Shown here piece after piece: positions 1-6,637 of a stretch of 7,344 nucleotides of DNA. The stretch is from Candidatus Bathyarchaeota archaeon. GTDB taxonomy: Archaea; Thermoproteota; Bathyarchaeia; 40CM-2-53-6. The translations under genes and the position numbers were made by a program. How positions within the stretch are numbered: the first letter of the stretch is position 1; each line of letters starts with the position of its first letter. The notes under the pieces were generated by a model. That model saw nothing but the letters and a program-made list of their open reading frames with translations, was not told the origin of the DNA and made no database searches. Where the stretch lies: the NCBI GenBank assembly GCA_005882905.1, contig VBBG01000200.1, positions 1-7,344 on the forward strand, read 5' to 3'.

Positions 1-586
1 TGGGTCCCGAGACTGCGGACTTTAGGAGGTTTCTACGGGTTCTCTCGAAGTTCAGCCATTCCTCGAACTGCTTGTCGCTCATCGTGAGCAGATTGAGATA
101 GTCGGCGACGTGTTTCTTTCCGATGAAGTCGAGTCCTTCTAGACTCTGTATTCTCTCCTCCATCTCGGGAGTCAGAGCTAGCTCGTTCATCTGTTTTGAG
201 ATCTTCAAGAGTCGTTCGATAATCTCGTCGTCGGCTCTGGCGTCGATGCCCAGCTGTTTGAGGGCTTGGAGCGCCTCGCGGGTTCTCTGCTCTCCGTACT
301 TTTCGCTTCCGCCTTCGCCGTGAATGAATTCGAAGACTTCAGCCGTTGCCCGGTAGTATGTCTCTATGAAATGGTCGACCCGTTCCTCCTTGGCTACCTC
401 CACCAGTCCCGCGTCGAGGAGCTTGCGGATATGGTGGTAGATCCCCTGAGGGGTCTTCTGGAGTTCCGATGCTATCTGACTGACCGTCATTTCTTTTGCT
501 CTGAGGAGGTAGATGACCCGTCGTCGAGTGTCATCGGCCATCAGCTCGAACGCGTTGGGGTCTCGGACGAACTTGAACGTCCTCAA
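1..586 (-). CDS. ArsR-like winged-helix transcriptional regulator (partial, C-terminus off the window)
   Basis: The minus-strand frame is open from a TTG at 586-584 to the window edge, giving 195 codons with no stop. Residues about 10-85 form a winged helix: a first helix with DDTRRRVIYLL (18-28), a helix-turn-helix with TVSQIASEL (34-42) and a recognition helix around GIYHHIRKL (48-56), then a wing leading into GLVEV. This matches ArsR/HTH_20-type DNA-binding regulators. The remaining ~110 residues are charged and helical (for example EEWLNFERTRRN near the edge), perhaps a dimerisation or sensing part. I see no cysteine pair of the metal-sensing kind. The TTG start is chosen because a TGA lies 9 codons upstream in frame with no ATG or GTG between, and the first ATG (Met16) would remove the first helix. 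The gene is divergent from the plus-strand block. Its target and ligand are unknown; the DNA-binding call is strong. Confidence 0.88.
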   Translation of the reverse strand, partial: MRTFKFVRDPNAFELMADDTRRRVIYLLRAKEMTVSQIASELQKTPQGIYHHIRKLLDAGLVEVAKEERVDHFIETYYRATAEVFEFIHGEGGSEKYGEQRTREALQALKQLGIDARADDEIIERLLKISKQMNELALTPEMEERIQSLEGLDFIGKKHVADYLNLLTMSDKQFEEWLNFERTRRNLLKSAVSGP

Positions 587-635
587 GATCTCAGGTTCTA
601 TACAAATTCATAGCTTAACTGACTAATAGCACTTT

Positions 636-656
636 CTGAATCAGACACATCGATGT
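636..656. promoter_or_regulatory. Pair of adjacent short palindromes, possible operator
   Basis: A 9-base palindrome (CTGAATCAG, 636-644) is followed two bases later by a perfect 10-base palindrome (ACATCGATGT, 647-656). They lie about 50-70 bases upstream of the winged-helix regulator's TTG start and about 20 bases before a TATA-like box facing the other way. Dimeric winged-helix regulators commonly bind such dyads and often control their own promoter, so an operator is possible. Short palindromes also occur by chance, so this is suggestive only. Confidence 0.25.
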
Positions 657-677
657 TTTACTCAACCAAACTAAGAG

Positions 678-685
678 TTTAATAC
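678..685 (+). promoter_or_regulatory. TATA-like box on the plus strand
   Basis: The sequence TTTAATAC, preceded by the purine-rich CTAAGAG, resembles an archaeal BRE/TATA element. Transcription would start near 705-712. The first gene I can support downstream begins at 1007, which would leave a leader of about 300 bases, or else an unrecognised short transcript. It is an AT-rich box in a region of higher GC, called on sequence resemblance alone. Confidence 0.3.
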
Positions 686-995
686 TGGCAGAGACAGATC
701 ATGATTTGTGTAATGAAATATGAGCTTGAATGATGGAACTCTGGATTTGGGAGCCCTCAAAGGCACCCGCAGCCGGCAGTCCTCCCTCAAAGGGCTGCTT
801 CAACCCGCACACACGCCAAAACAAGACTCAGAGTGCATCCAGTGCATGAATGCCCCAGCGTTCGAGACCCGGAGAAGAGCGCTGAAGAGCGCGGCTCTCT
901 CAATCGAACGTGTAAAGGGCAACGCACAGGCCACCAATCTGCGCATCCAGTTGAGGTAGGCAAAACCTAACTCGAGGAACCAGTTAAGGGCTCTC

Positions 996-1001
996 GTGAG
1001 G
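996..1001 (+). promoter_or_regulatory. Shine-Dalgarno site that favours the 1007 start
   Basis: GTGAGG lies five bases before the ATG at 1007. It complements the anti-Shine-Dalgarno end of archaeal 16S rRNA over most of its length. No comparable site precedes the in-frame ATG at 1037, so this decides the start. It also implies a transcript with a leader. Confidence 0.5.
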
Positions 1002-1006
1002 AACCA

Positions 1007-1384
1007 ATGCGATACCATGTTAGGGCTCAACCCAGAATGGGAGAGCTCGCGTCTTTCTGGTCAGCTCTCAACGACAACACTATAGAAAGACAAGAGCCTG
1101 ACGGGAAGGAAATCGTCGCCTCTATGAAGAGGGCAGTCATGACTGACAACGGAGTCGAATGGGACGAGACATGTTATTGCACTCCGCCCTTACGCCATGA
1201 GAGGTCAACCGTCTATGACCAATTCTTCGATCATATGAAGATCGAACCAGTAACATCACCACTACATCTTCACGGTGGACGCTTCTGGGACTATTTGCGC
1301 GATCATACGAGCGGCAGTAAGAGCGATGGCCGAGAAGTGTCTGCCGGGTACCAGGCTAGGTACGTCCCTATCCGTATCGTATGA
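1007..1384 (+). CDS. Hypothetical protein with CxC motif, 125 aa
   Basis: I cannot assign this to a named family. It is soluble, with no membrane segment or signal peptide. The middle is rich in conserved-looking residues: an acidic-aromatic run WDETCYCTPPLRHER (52-66) with Cys56 and Cys58, then TVYDQFFDHMKIEPV (68-82) and GGRFWDYL (90-97). The end is short and basic-hydrophobic (RYVPIRIV). The Cys pair plus nearby His64, His76, His87 and His89 could bind a metal, but that is a guess. The ATG at 1007 has GTGAGG at 996-1001, five bases upstream, a good Shine-Dalgarno match. The alternative ATG at 1037 lacks one but sits closer to the conserved-looking part. The gene ends 52 bases before the SWIM protein start and may be co-transcribed with it. 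The amino-acid pattern suggests a real gene. Confidence 0.72.
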   Translation: MRYHVRAQPRMGELASFWSALNDNTIERQEPDGKEIVASMKRAVMTDNGVEWDETCYCTPPLRHERSTVYDQFFDHMKIEPVTSPLHLHGGRFWDYLRDHTSGSKSDGREVSAGYQARYVPIRIV

Positions 1385-1436
1385 AGGCCAGGCTTTCGGT
1401 CAGTCAAGCAAGGTAAGAAACCCTATCATAATCCCG

Positions 1437-1886
1437 ATGCTGCGTTCTGACCAGAGGCTAGTGTCGGCTAAGTCTGACGAAGACATTGTGCTGAAGCACG
1501 TATCGGAGGAACTACGCCGCACTCATACTTTGACGGATGAACAGAAGCAGACCCTTGCCAAGGTCTTCGAGAAGAGACTTCCTCAAGCTCTCGCTCTAGT
1601 GGACGCGAGAAACGTCACTAGCTACAGGTTCAAGCCAAGCGGGCGGACGATATGGATCGTCAAAGGTCGAAAGGGCGAGTACCAAGTTGTGCCTGAGAGC
1701 ATGTTCTGCACCTGCGACGACTACTACTTCCGCGTCATGGACAACAAGAAACAGTTGTGCTACCACCTGGTCGCGCAGCAGATTGCAGAGGCTCTGGGAC
1801 AGTTTGACGCCAACGTCATGTCCGATTCACATTATTCTGAAGTCACCTCCAAGTGGAGTGCACGCACGTCTTCTGGGCGTAGCTGA
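1437..1886 (+). CDS. SWIM zinc-finger domain protein, 149 aa
   Basis: The protein carries one SWIM zinc finger of the form CxC-x14-CxH, with ligands Cys91, Cys93, Cys108 and His110. A helical N-terminal part (about 15-60) precedes it, then a beta-rich lead-in with WIVKGRKGEYQVVPES (73-88). The finger is followed by a helix (HLVAQQIAEAL, 110-120). SWIM fingers bind DNA or protein; in eukaryotes the Sws1/Shu2 SWIM proteins partner Rad51 paralogues in homologous recombination, and archaeal relatives of that family are known. Whether this small protein does the same is inference. The frame is open further upstream (an ATG at 1275), but that extension overlaps the preceding gene by more than 100 bases and reads unlike protein, so the ATG at 1437 is preferred. 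No clear Shine-Dalgarno site precedes it. The tail after residue 122 is polar and Ser-rich. Confidence 0.88.
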   Translation: MLRSDQRLVSAKSDEDIVLKHVSEELRRTHTLTDEQKQTLAKVFEKRLPQALALVDARNVTSYRFKPSGRTIWIVKGRKGEYQVVPESMFCTCDDYYFRVMDNKKQLCYHLVAQQIAEALGQFDANVMSDSHYSEVTSKWSARTSSGRS

Positions 1887-1895
1887 AAGTTTTTG
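1887..1895 (+). terminator. Possible T-run terminator after the SWIM gene
   Basis: A run of five T (1890-1894) lies three bases after the SWIM stop codon. Archaeal RNA polymerase often terminates at T-tracts on the non-template strand without a hairpin. Five T is short, and the same stretch (GAAAG then TTTTTGTA) could instead be a weak TATA-type element for the small membrane-protein gene starting at 1939. Confidence 0.22.
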
Positions 1896-1938
1896 TAGCC
1901 GTTTCCCGCCGCGTCCCTTCTCGTATGGTAGAGCTGAC

Positions 1939-2085
1939 GTGTCATACCTTCCCCCGGACACCGAATACTCGCTACTCCAGCTCATACTCTACATTTTCAG
2001 CTTCGTAACACTCGTCCTGATCTTCTTCTACATCGCCAGCGAGAGACCCGGCGAGAAGAGGAAGAAAGAAGAGGAAGAAGACTAG
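1939..2085 (+). CDS. Small single-pass membrane protein, 48 aa, GTG start
   Basis: From the GTG at 1939 the frame encodes a short polar N-terminus (SYLPPDTEYS), one hydrophobic segment of about 22 residues (LLQLILYIF to LIFFYIA, roughly 12-34), and a highly charged tail ending KRKKEEEED. Positive charge directly after the segment predicts the N-terminus outside and the tail in the cytoplasm. A transmembrane segment with a charged tail is unlikely by chance. The GTG is chosen because GGTAGAG lies a few bases upstream and the frame above it reads as the shadow of the SWIM gene. The arrangement differs from archaeal SecG/Sec61-beta, where the membrane segment is at the C-terminus. It has no recognised family. 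It lies 52 bases after the SWIM gene and 48 bases before Lhr. Confidence 0.6.
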   Translation: MSYLPPDTEYSLLQLILYIFSFVTLVLIFFYIASERPGEKRKKEEEED

Positions 2086-2099
2086 CCCCCCTTCTAGGG

Positions 2100-2106
2100 T
2101 TTAAGT
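2100..2106 (+). promoter_or_regulatory. TATA-like box upstream of the Lhr gene
   Basis: TTTAAGT is centred about 30 bases before the ATG at 2134. That is the spacing expected for an archaeal promoter with a start site at or just before the start codon. No good Shine-Dalgarno site precedes that ATG, which fits a leaderless or near-leaderless transcript for the Lhr, RPA and thioredoxin genes. The call rests on position and base composition only. Confidence 0.35.
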
Positions 2107-2133
2107 GTCCCCAGCCGATGAATAGAGCTGTAG

Positions 2134-4953
2134 ATGCCAGACTCGGCCTTTTCAGTCCTAAAACCGCCCGTACTGGAGAGGCTTGAGAAAGAAGGCTTCC
2201 TAGAAGCCAGCCCTATACAACAGCTCTCCATTCCAGCCATTTTACGCGGCGAGAACGTACTCCTCATCGCGCCGACCGGAACTGGCAAGACGCTGGCAGC
2301 AATTCTCCCAGTCCTCGACGAGTTTCTCGAGAAACGGTCTTCAGAATAGGCGCACGGTATCTCTATCCTCTACATCACCCCTCTACGCGCCCTCAACCGG
2401 GACCTACTGCGTAGGCTCGAAGAGATGGGGCGTGATCTAGACGTAAAGATCCAGGTCCGCCACGGGGACACGTCGATGAGCGCTCGGTCCCGGCAGGCAA
2501 AGAGTCCCCCGGACATGCTCATCACAACTCCCGAGACGCTCCAGTCAATCCTTGTCGGGAGAAGAATGAAGGAGCATCTCCGGAGGGTCAGATGGATCGT
2601 CGTCGATGAAGTACACGAGTTGGCAACGGACGAACGTGGCGTCCAGCTCTCCATCGCCTTGGAGCGACTCTTAGAATTGACCGGGGTAGAGTTCCAGAGA
2701 ATCGGTCTCTCAGCAACGATAGGCGAGCCTGAGAGGATCGCCCAGTTCCTGGCGGGGACGAATCGAAAGATCAGCATCCTCCGTTCTGACGAGGAGAGGG
2801 GCCTAGAGATTAGCGTCGGGTCTGTCTCTCCGACGCACAAGGACCAGGAAGAAGCATCCGGGCTTGGTCTGCCTGCATCCACCGTTGCCCGAGCAAGAAA
2901 GATACAACAGTTGATAGAGGCCCACAAGTCGACCCTAGTCTTCACCAATACTAGAGAGCATGCAGAGGCTCTCGCGTCCCAGCTCCGCGCCCTAGGCACA
3001 ACCAGCGTTAGGGTCCATCATGGATCCCTATCGCGGGAGCTCAGAGAGGAAGCTGAAAAGGAGTTTCAGGAAGGCAGGCTCAGAGGACTCATCTGCACAA
3101 GTAGCCTAGAGCTCGGGATCGACATCGGCAGCGTAGATTTCATCATCCAGTACACCTCCCCCCGAGAAACAACGAGACTGGTCCAGAGAATCGGGCGTAG
3201 TGGCCACACCCTCGGCGGAACCAGCCGCGGAATTATACTAACGACGAGCCCGGATGACATTCTAGAGTCTGCCGTGCTCATCTCCCGGGCGAAACAGGGA
3301 AGGCTTGAACGTCCTATAATTCATGAGAAGGCCCTGGATGTTCTCGCTCACCAGATCATCGGAATACTTCTACAAGAACGTCGGATGACGGCCGAGCAGA
3401 TTCTACACCTTGTTCAGCGATCTTATCCTTTCCGCGAGCTACAGCCAGACGAGCTAGACGATGTAATTCACCAGCTCGACGAACTCCGTCTCATCCGTAA
3501 GTTCGGCGACACTTTCTCACCGCGGAACCCTAAGGCGATCCAGTATTATTTCGAGAACCTTTCGGTCATACCAGACGTCCAGAAGTATACGGTATTCGAT
3601 TTCTTCCGTAAGCGACGCATCGGGACCTTGGACCAAGACTTCGTTGCGCGGAGGTGTGTCAGTGGTGCCGAGTTCATACTTCACGGACAGACTTGGCGAG
3701 TAATCTCAGTCGACGAGGAGAAGCTGCACGTAGAGGTCGAGGCGGCTCCTCCAAGCCTCACCGCGATTCCCGGATGGGAGGGAGACATGATCCCTGTACA
3801 GATGGACGTGGCCTCTGAGGTGGGTAGAATGCGAAGAACGCTCGCACTGAGCGGTGAGCTGGATGGTGTGCTTGAAGATCCTGAGAGGGAGAAGGCAAGC
3901 GCGACCCTCGCTCTGCAGGCGAAGCAGGCGAAGATCCCGTCCGACAAGCTAGTCTTGGTCGAGGGTTTCGAGAACAGTGTCATCGTCCACACTTGCGCAG
4001 GTAACTTGGTCAACGAGGCACTGGCGAACGCGATGGCCGCGCTTTTCGGATCTAGGCTGGGGTCCAATATAGCCACTCAGGTGGACCAGTACCGGTTTGC
4101 ACTGATCTTTCCTCGCCCGGTCAGTGCCTACATGGTTGCTGAGGAGTTTGGAAAGCTGACGCCGAACGATCTGGAGACGATGATCAACGACACTGTCGAG
4201 CATTCGGACCTGTTCGCCTGGAAACACTGGCACGTGCTCCGGAGAATCGGTGCTGTCAGTCGAGCCGCAGAATACAAGGCTCGGCAAGCGAGACTGCTGG
4301 TTGACATCTTCAAGAATTCGATAGCCAACCGCGAGACCCGGCGAGAACTGTTTGCGGAGAAGCTGGACATTGAAGGCGCCAAGAAACTCCTCTCAATGAT
4401 CGGATCAGGTGATGTCCTGTTGGAGGCCGTCCAGGACGCCGGACAATGCACACCACTAGCTCTTCCGCTTCTGGACCGCATCGTCCCCCATGGGCTTCTC
4501 CGTCCCGCTGTTGAGGAGACCTCGATTATCGAAGTGATCAAGAGCAGACTATTATCAACAAAGCTGCGGCTGCTGTGTATCAACTGTGGAAAGTGGGATG
4601 GGATCAGAACGGTCGACAATCTGCAGGAGCAGATACGATGTCCAAAGTGTCGATCGACCTTGATCTCGGCGACGTATTTGAGCAACGACGCGTTGCCCAG
4701 GATAATTCAGAAGAAGATCAATGGGGGGAAGCTGCAAGCGGAGGAGGAGAAGGAGTGGATGACGGCTTGGCGGTCTGCGGGTCTGTTGCAGACCTATGGG
4801 AAGAAGGCGGGTCTGGTCATGGCGGCTAGAGGCGTGGGTCCGGCGACTGCGACGCGGTTGTTGAGGAATCGGACTGGGGGAGAAGATGACTTATACCTGA
4901 GCATCCTCCGGGCTGAGAGAGAGTTCGAGCGTACCCGTATGTTCTGGGACTAG
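2134..4953 (+). CDS. lhr: Lhr-type DExH superfamily 2 helicase, interrupted by an in-frame TAG at codon 72
   Basis: Read through one TAG, the frame gives 939 codons of a complete archaeal Lhr-like helicase, an ATP-driven enzyme acting on DNA or RNA. Motifs run in order: Q motif SPIQQ (26-30), Walker A APTGTGKT (46-53), Ia TPLRALNRD (82-90), TTPETL (131-136), DEVH (158-161), SAT (193-195), LVFTNTRE (268-275), TSSLELGIDIG (322-332) and QRIGRSGH (351-358). A winged-helix and Lhr-core region follows. A zinc ribbon has Cys815, Cys818, Cys836 and Cys839, then a helix-hairpin-helix-like GVGPATATRLL (about 900-910). The cysteine ribbon recalls the aLhr2 type. The TAG lies in a poorly conserved linker between motifs I and Ia. 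After it the first start is ATG 2425, which would lack Walker A and motif Ia and so be inactive as an ATPase. RPA begins three bases after the stop. It is a recent pseudogene, a sequence error or a readthrough gene; the sequence alone cannot say which. Confidence 0.9.
2347..2349 (+). other. In-frame TAG (amber) codon inside the Lhr gene
   Basis: The codon follows ...KRSSE and precedes AHGISILYITPLRALNRD, both in the same frame as the rest of the helicase. One base change from AAG, CAG, GAG or a similar codon would explain it. Half of the complete or ending genes here stop at TAG (1939-2085, Lhr, RPA and thioredoxin), so TAG is not depleted as a stop, which argues against reassignment to pyrrolysine. 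Confidence 0.9.
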
Positions 4954-4956
4954 CCC

Positions 4957-6084
4957 ATGCCCGCGTCTTTCGATGACCTGTTGAACCAGATACTGTCCAG
5001 TAATCCGAACCTCGGCCGAGATCAGCTCATCACTATGGTAGAGCAGAAGAAGCAAGAGTCCCACGGACTATTGTCAGATGAAGGAGCAATCCGCCTCGTA
5101 GCACAGCAGCTCTCAATGTCTCCCCTCCCGACCGTTGGGTTTGCAGACCAGCGGATCTCCAGCGTTCACGCGGGGCTGAACAACTCGACAATCACTGGAC
5201 AAATAATAATGGTCGGCGACGTTCGAGAGTTTCAACGCTCCGACGGGACCCAAGGGAAGGTATTGAGACTGAAGGTCGGGGACGCATCTGGCCAGATAAC
5301 CTGCGTCTTCTGGGACGATATGGCCGACACTGTCGCCAGAGAGACTTTGACACCCGGCTCCTGGGTCAGGCTTCTTCACGGTTACACGAAGCAGGGGATG
5401 GGCGGGGAGGTCGAGTTCCACCTCGGATCCCGGGCCAGCTTTCAGATCCTGAAGAGGTCCTCTTCAGAGACGTTCACGGAGGCTGCCGTGACTCCTGTAG
5501 TCAACTTTCGGGCCTCTGATCAGCTCCGCGTCCGTCTTCTGAAGCTTCAGAAGAGCCAGTCCGAAAAGGGTCCCACGTGGGCTCTGTGTTCCAGCGAGTC
5601 CGGCCTATTGATCGCCAAATTCTGGGACAACCGGGCTGAGGATGTTCTGGCGGTTGGCGAGGTTTCGCTGGTCTTGATTCAGGACCACTGGGTTACTGAG
5701 AGGAACGGTATGGTCTATGTCAACGTCGGTTCGAAATCCTCTGTGAGCAAGCAGAGCGCAGATTTCGTCGCCGAAACACCTGTTTCGTCGATAGGATCTG
5801 TTCGACCAGGGCCAATTCTATGGACTATTTCAGGCAAGGTTATCGAGAGGGGTGAAGTGAGGGAGATCGAGACCCGTGAGGGCCGGAGAACAAGAGTCTC
5901 AAATATCAACCTGGAAGATGATACTGCGAGGATACGGGTCAGCCTCTGGGATGCTCATGCCGAAAGAGCTGAAAGCCTAAGAATAGGCGACCACGTAAGA
6001 GTGGTAGGCATCAAGGTCCGAGAGAACATGAACGGGGAGAAGGAAGCCTCTACCGTATTTCTCACACAGCTCGAGAAACAATAG
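4957..6084 (+). CDS. RPA-like single-stranded DNA-binding protein with three OB folds, 375 aa
   Basis: The N-terminal ~55 residues are a helical domain (DDLLNQIL, DQLITMVEQKK, LSDEGAIRLVAQQL) of the kind that heads archaeal RPA-type proteins. Three OB folds follow at about 75-165, 182-265 and 282-372. Each ends its core strand with a WD signature: VFWDD (Trp119), KFWDN (Trp223) and SLWDA (Trp331), spaced 104 and 108 residues apart. The family binds and protects single-stranded DNA in replication, repair and recombination. The second OB fold looks the most diverged. Only two cysteines (116 and 211) are present, so the C-terminal zinc finger seen in some euryarchaeal RPA large subunits is absent. 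The ATG at 4957 is three bases after the Lhr stop and in the same frame, which suggests translational coupling; no clear Shine-Dalgarno site is seen. It could be an accessory RPA paralogue, since the main one cannot be identified from one window. Confidence 0.9.
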   Translation: MPASFDDLLNQILSSNPNLGRDQLITMVEQKKQESHGLLSDEGAIRLVAQQLSMSPLPTVGFADQRISSVHAGLNNSTITGQIIMVGDVREFQRSDGTQGKVLRLKVGDASGQITCVFWDDMADTVARETLTPGSWVRLLHGYTKQGMGGEVEFHLGSRASFQILKRSSSETFTEAAVTPVVNFRASDQLRVRLLKLQKSQSEKGPTWALCSSESGLLIAKFWDNRAEDVLAVGEVSLVLIQDHWVTERNGMVYVNVGSKSSVSKQSADFVAETPVSSIGSVRPGPILWTISGKVIERGEVREIETREGRRTRVSNINLEDDTARIRVSLWDAHAERAESLRIGDHVRVVGIKVRENMNGEKEASTVFLTQLEKQ

Positions 6085-6099
6085 CCACTGCTGAACATT

Positions 6100-6543
6100 A
6101 TGATGGCCCTTAGAGTCGGGAAGGACGTTTTCGACTACATCAACGAGGTCAAGGTAGAGAAGGCTAGACACGCTATGAAGAAGCGGCTGCAGGACTATGC
6201 GCCGAATCCCAACGCTATCGACAAGCTGGAAAACATCGACCAGAAGTACCATCTCATCGTATTCTCAGCTGAATGGTGCGGAGACTGCGTCGCATACGTG
6301 CCGGGCCTAGCCAAGTCTCTCGCAATCGCGAAGAACGACATGGTACAAGCCCGCGTCGTAGACTACGATAACCATCGAGACATGGCTGATGAGATGAACA
6401 TACGAAAGATTCCGACGATCATCGTCTACGACAAGAACTGGAAGGAGATCGGCAGATTTGTGGAGAGCCCCCGCAAATACGGGACCGTTGAAGAGGAGCT
6501 CTGCGCAATACTAGACTCGACCACAGGGGCTGCGAAAGTCTAG
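6100..6543 (+). CDS. Thioredoxin-family protein with WCGDC active site, 147 aa
   Basis: The thioredoxin fold covers about residues 49-140. The first core strand (HLIVFSAEW) leads to the redox motif WCGDC with Cys60 and Cys63. The cis-proline loop is KIPT (Pro105). Asp in place of the Pro of classical WCGPC usually changes the redox potential, and WCGDC recurs in thioredoxin-like proteins of uncertain partner. A basic helical extension of about 45 residues precedes the fold, longer than in classical ~105-residue thioredoxins. No signal peptide is present, so it should be cytoplasmic and act as a thiol-disulfide reductase or a related redox partner. The start is ATG ATG at 6100/6103, 15 bases after the RPA stop, with no clear Shine-Dalgarno site. 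Gene order suggests co-transcription with RPA and Lhr; a link to their zinc or redox state is speculation. Confidence 0.87.
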   Translation: MMALRVGKDVFDYINEVKVEKARHAMKKRLQDYAPNPNAIDKLENIDQKYHLIVFSAEWCGDCVAYVPGLAKSLAIAKNDMVQARVVDYDNHRDMADEMNIRKIPTIIVYDKNWKEIGRFVESPRKYGTVEEELCAILDSTTGAAKV

Positions 6544-6637
6544 TCAGACGGCTGAACCGAGTCCAGGCGAGAAATCAAGAGGCATTCGTTCGTGAGAAGT
6601 TCTTGGTATTGCACGGTTCTTCCCATGGAAATGCTCG

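Larger units (their letters stand above)
587..1006. other. Divergent intergenic region with no supportable gene
   Basis: This stretch separates the minus-strand regulator from the plus-strand block. The first ~130 bases are AT-rich and hold the palindromes and the TATA-like box. From about 730 to 1000 the base composition rises to that of the coding regions, and several frames stay open for 40-79 codons, but none gives a protein-like sequence. Small repeats occur: CCCTCAAAGG twice (753-762 and 784-793), GAAGAGCGC twice (874-882 and 884-892), an inverted pair GCAGCC/GGCTGC (769-774 and 793-798), and a 5-bp hairpin AGAGC-GCG-GCTCT (886-898). It could be a long leader, a decayed gene or an unrecognised RNA. 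Confidence 0.5.

Noticed and set aside
728..760. Possible C/D box sRNA from a TGATGG near 731
   Set aside because: The C-box match is imperfect and no CTGA D or D' box follows at the expected distance.
720..959. 79-codon plus-strand frame starting at ATG 720
   Set aside because: The product is low in hydrophobic core, rich in Ser, Arg and Gln, shows no domain, and has no Shine-Dalgarno site. Another frame there is open just as long.
800..1030. 76-codon minus-strand frame opposite the intergenic region
   Set aside because: Its start overlaps the 5' end of the 1007 gene, and the many Trp, Cys and Met residues look like an antisense reading rather than a protein.
1275..1436. Extended N-terminus for the SWIM protein from ATG 1275
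   Set aside because: It overlaps the preceding gene by 110 bases, and the extra 54 residues read unlike protein; ATG 1437 starts where the conserved-looking part begins.
1687..1938. Longer form of the small membrane protein from ATG 1687
   Set aside because: The first 66 codons are the out-of-frame shadow of the SWIM finger (Ala-, Thr- and Ser-rich); only the part after GTG 1939 looks real.
2347..2349. Pyrrolysine at the Lhr amber codon as the main explanation
   Set aside because: TAG ends several other genes here with no conserved continuation, the site is a variable linker, and no pyl gene is in view. Kept only as a test in the findings.
2370..2999. 209-codon minus-strand frame opposite Lhr
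   Set aside because: Antisense shadow of the helicase core, Ser- and Arg-rich with no domain; the plus strand has clear motifs there.
6544..6637. Terminator between the convergent thioredoxin and propeller genes
   Set aside because: Only a 4-bp TCAG/CTGA stem right after the stop and no T-run on either strand; too weak to call.
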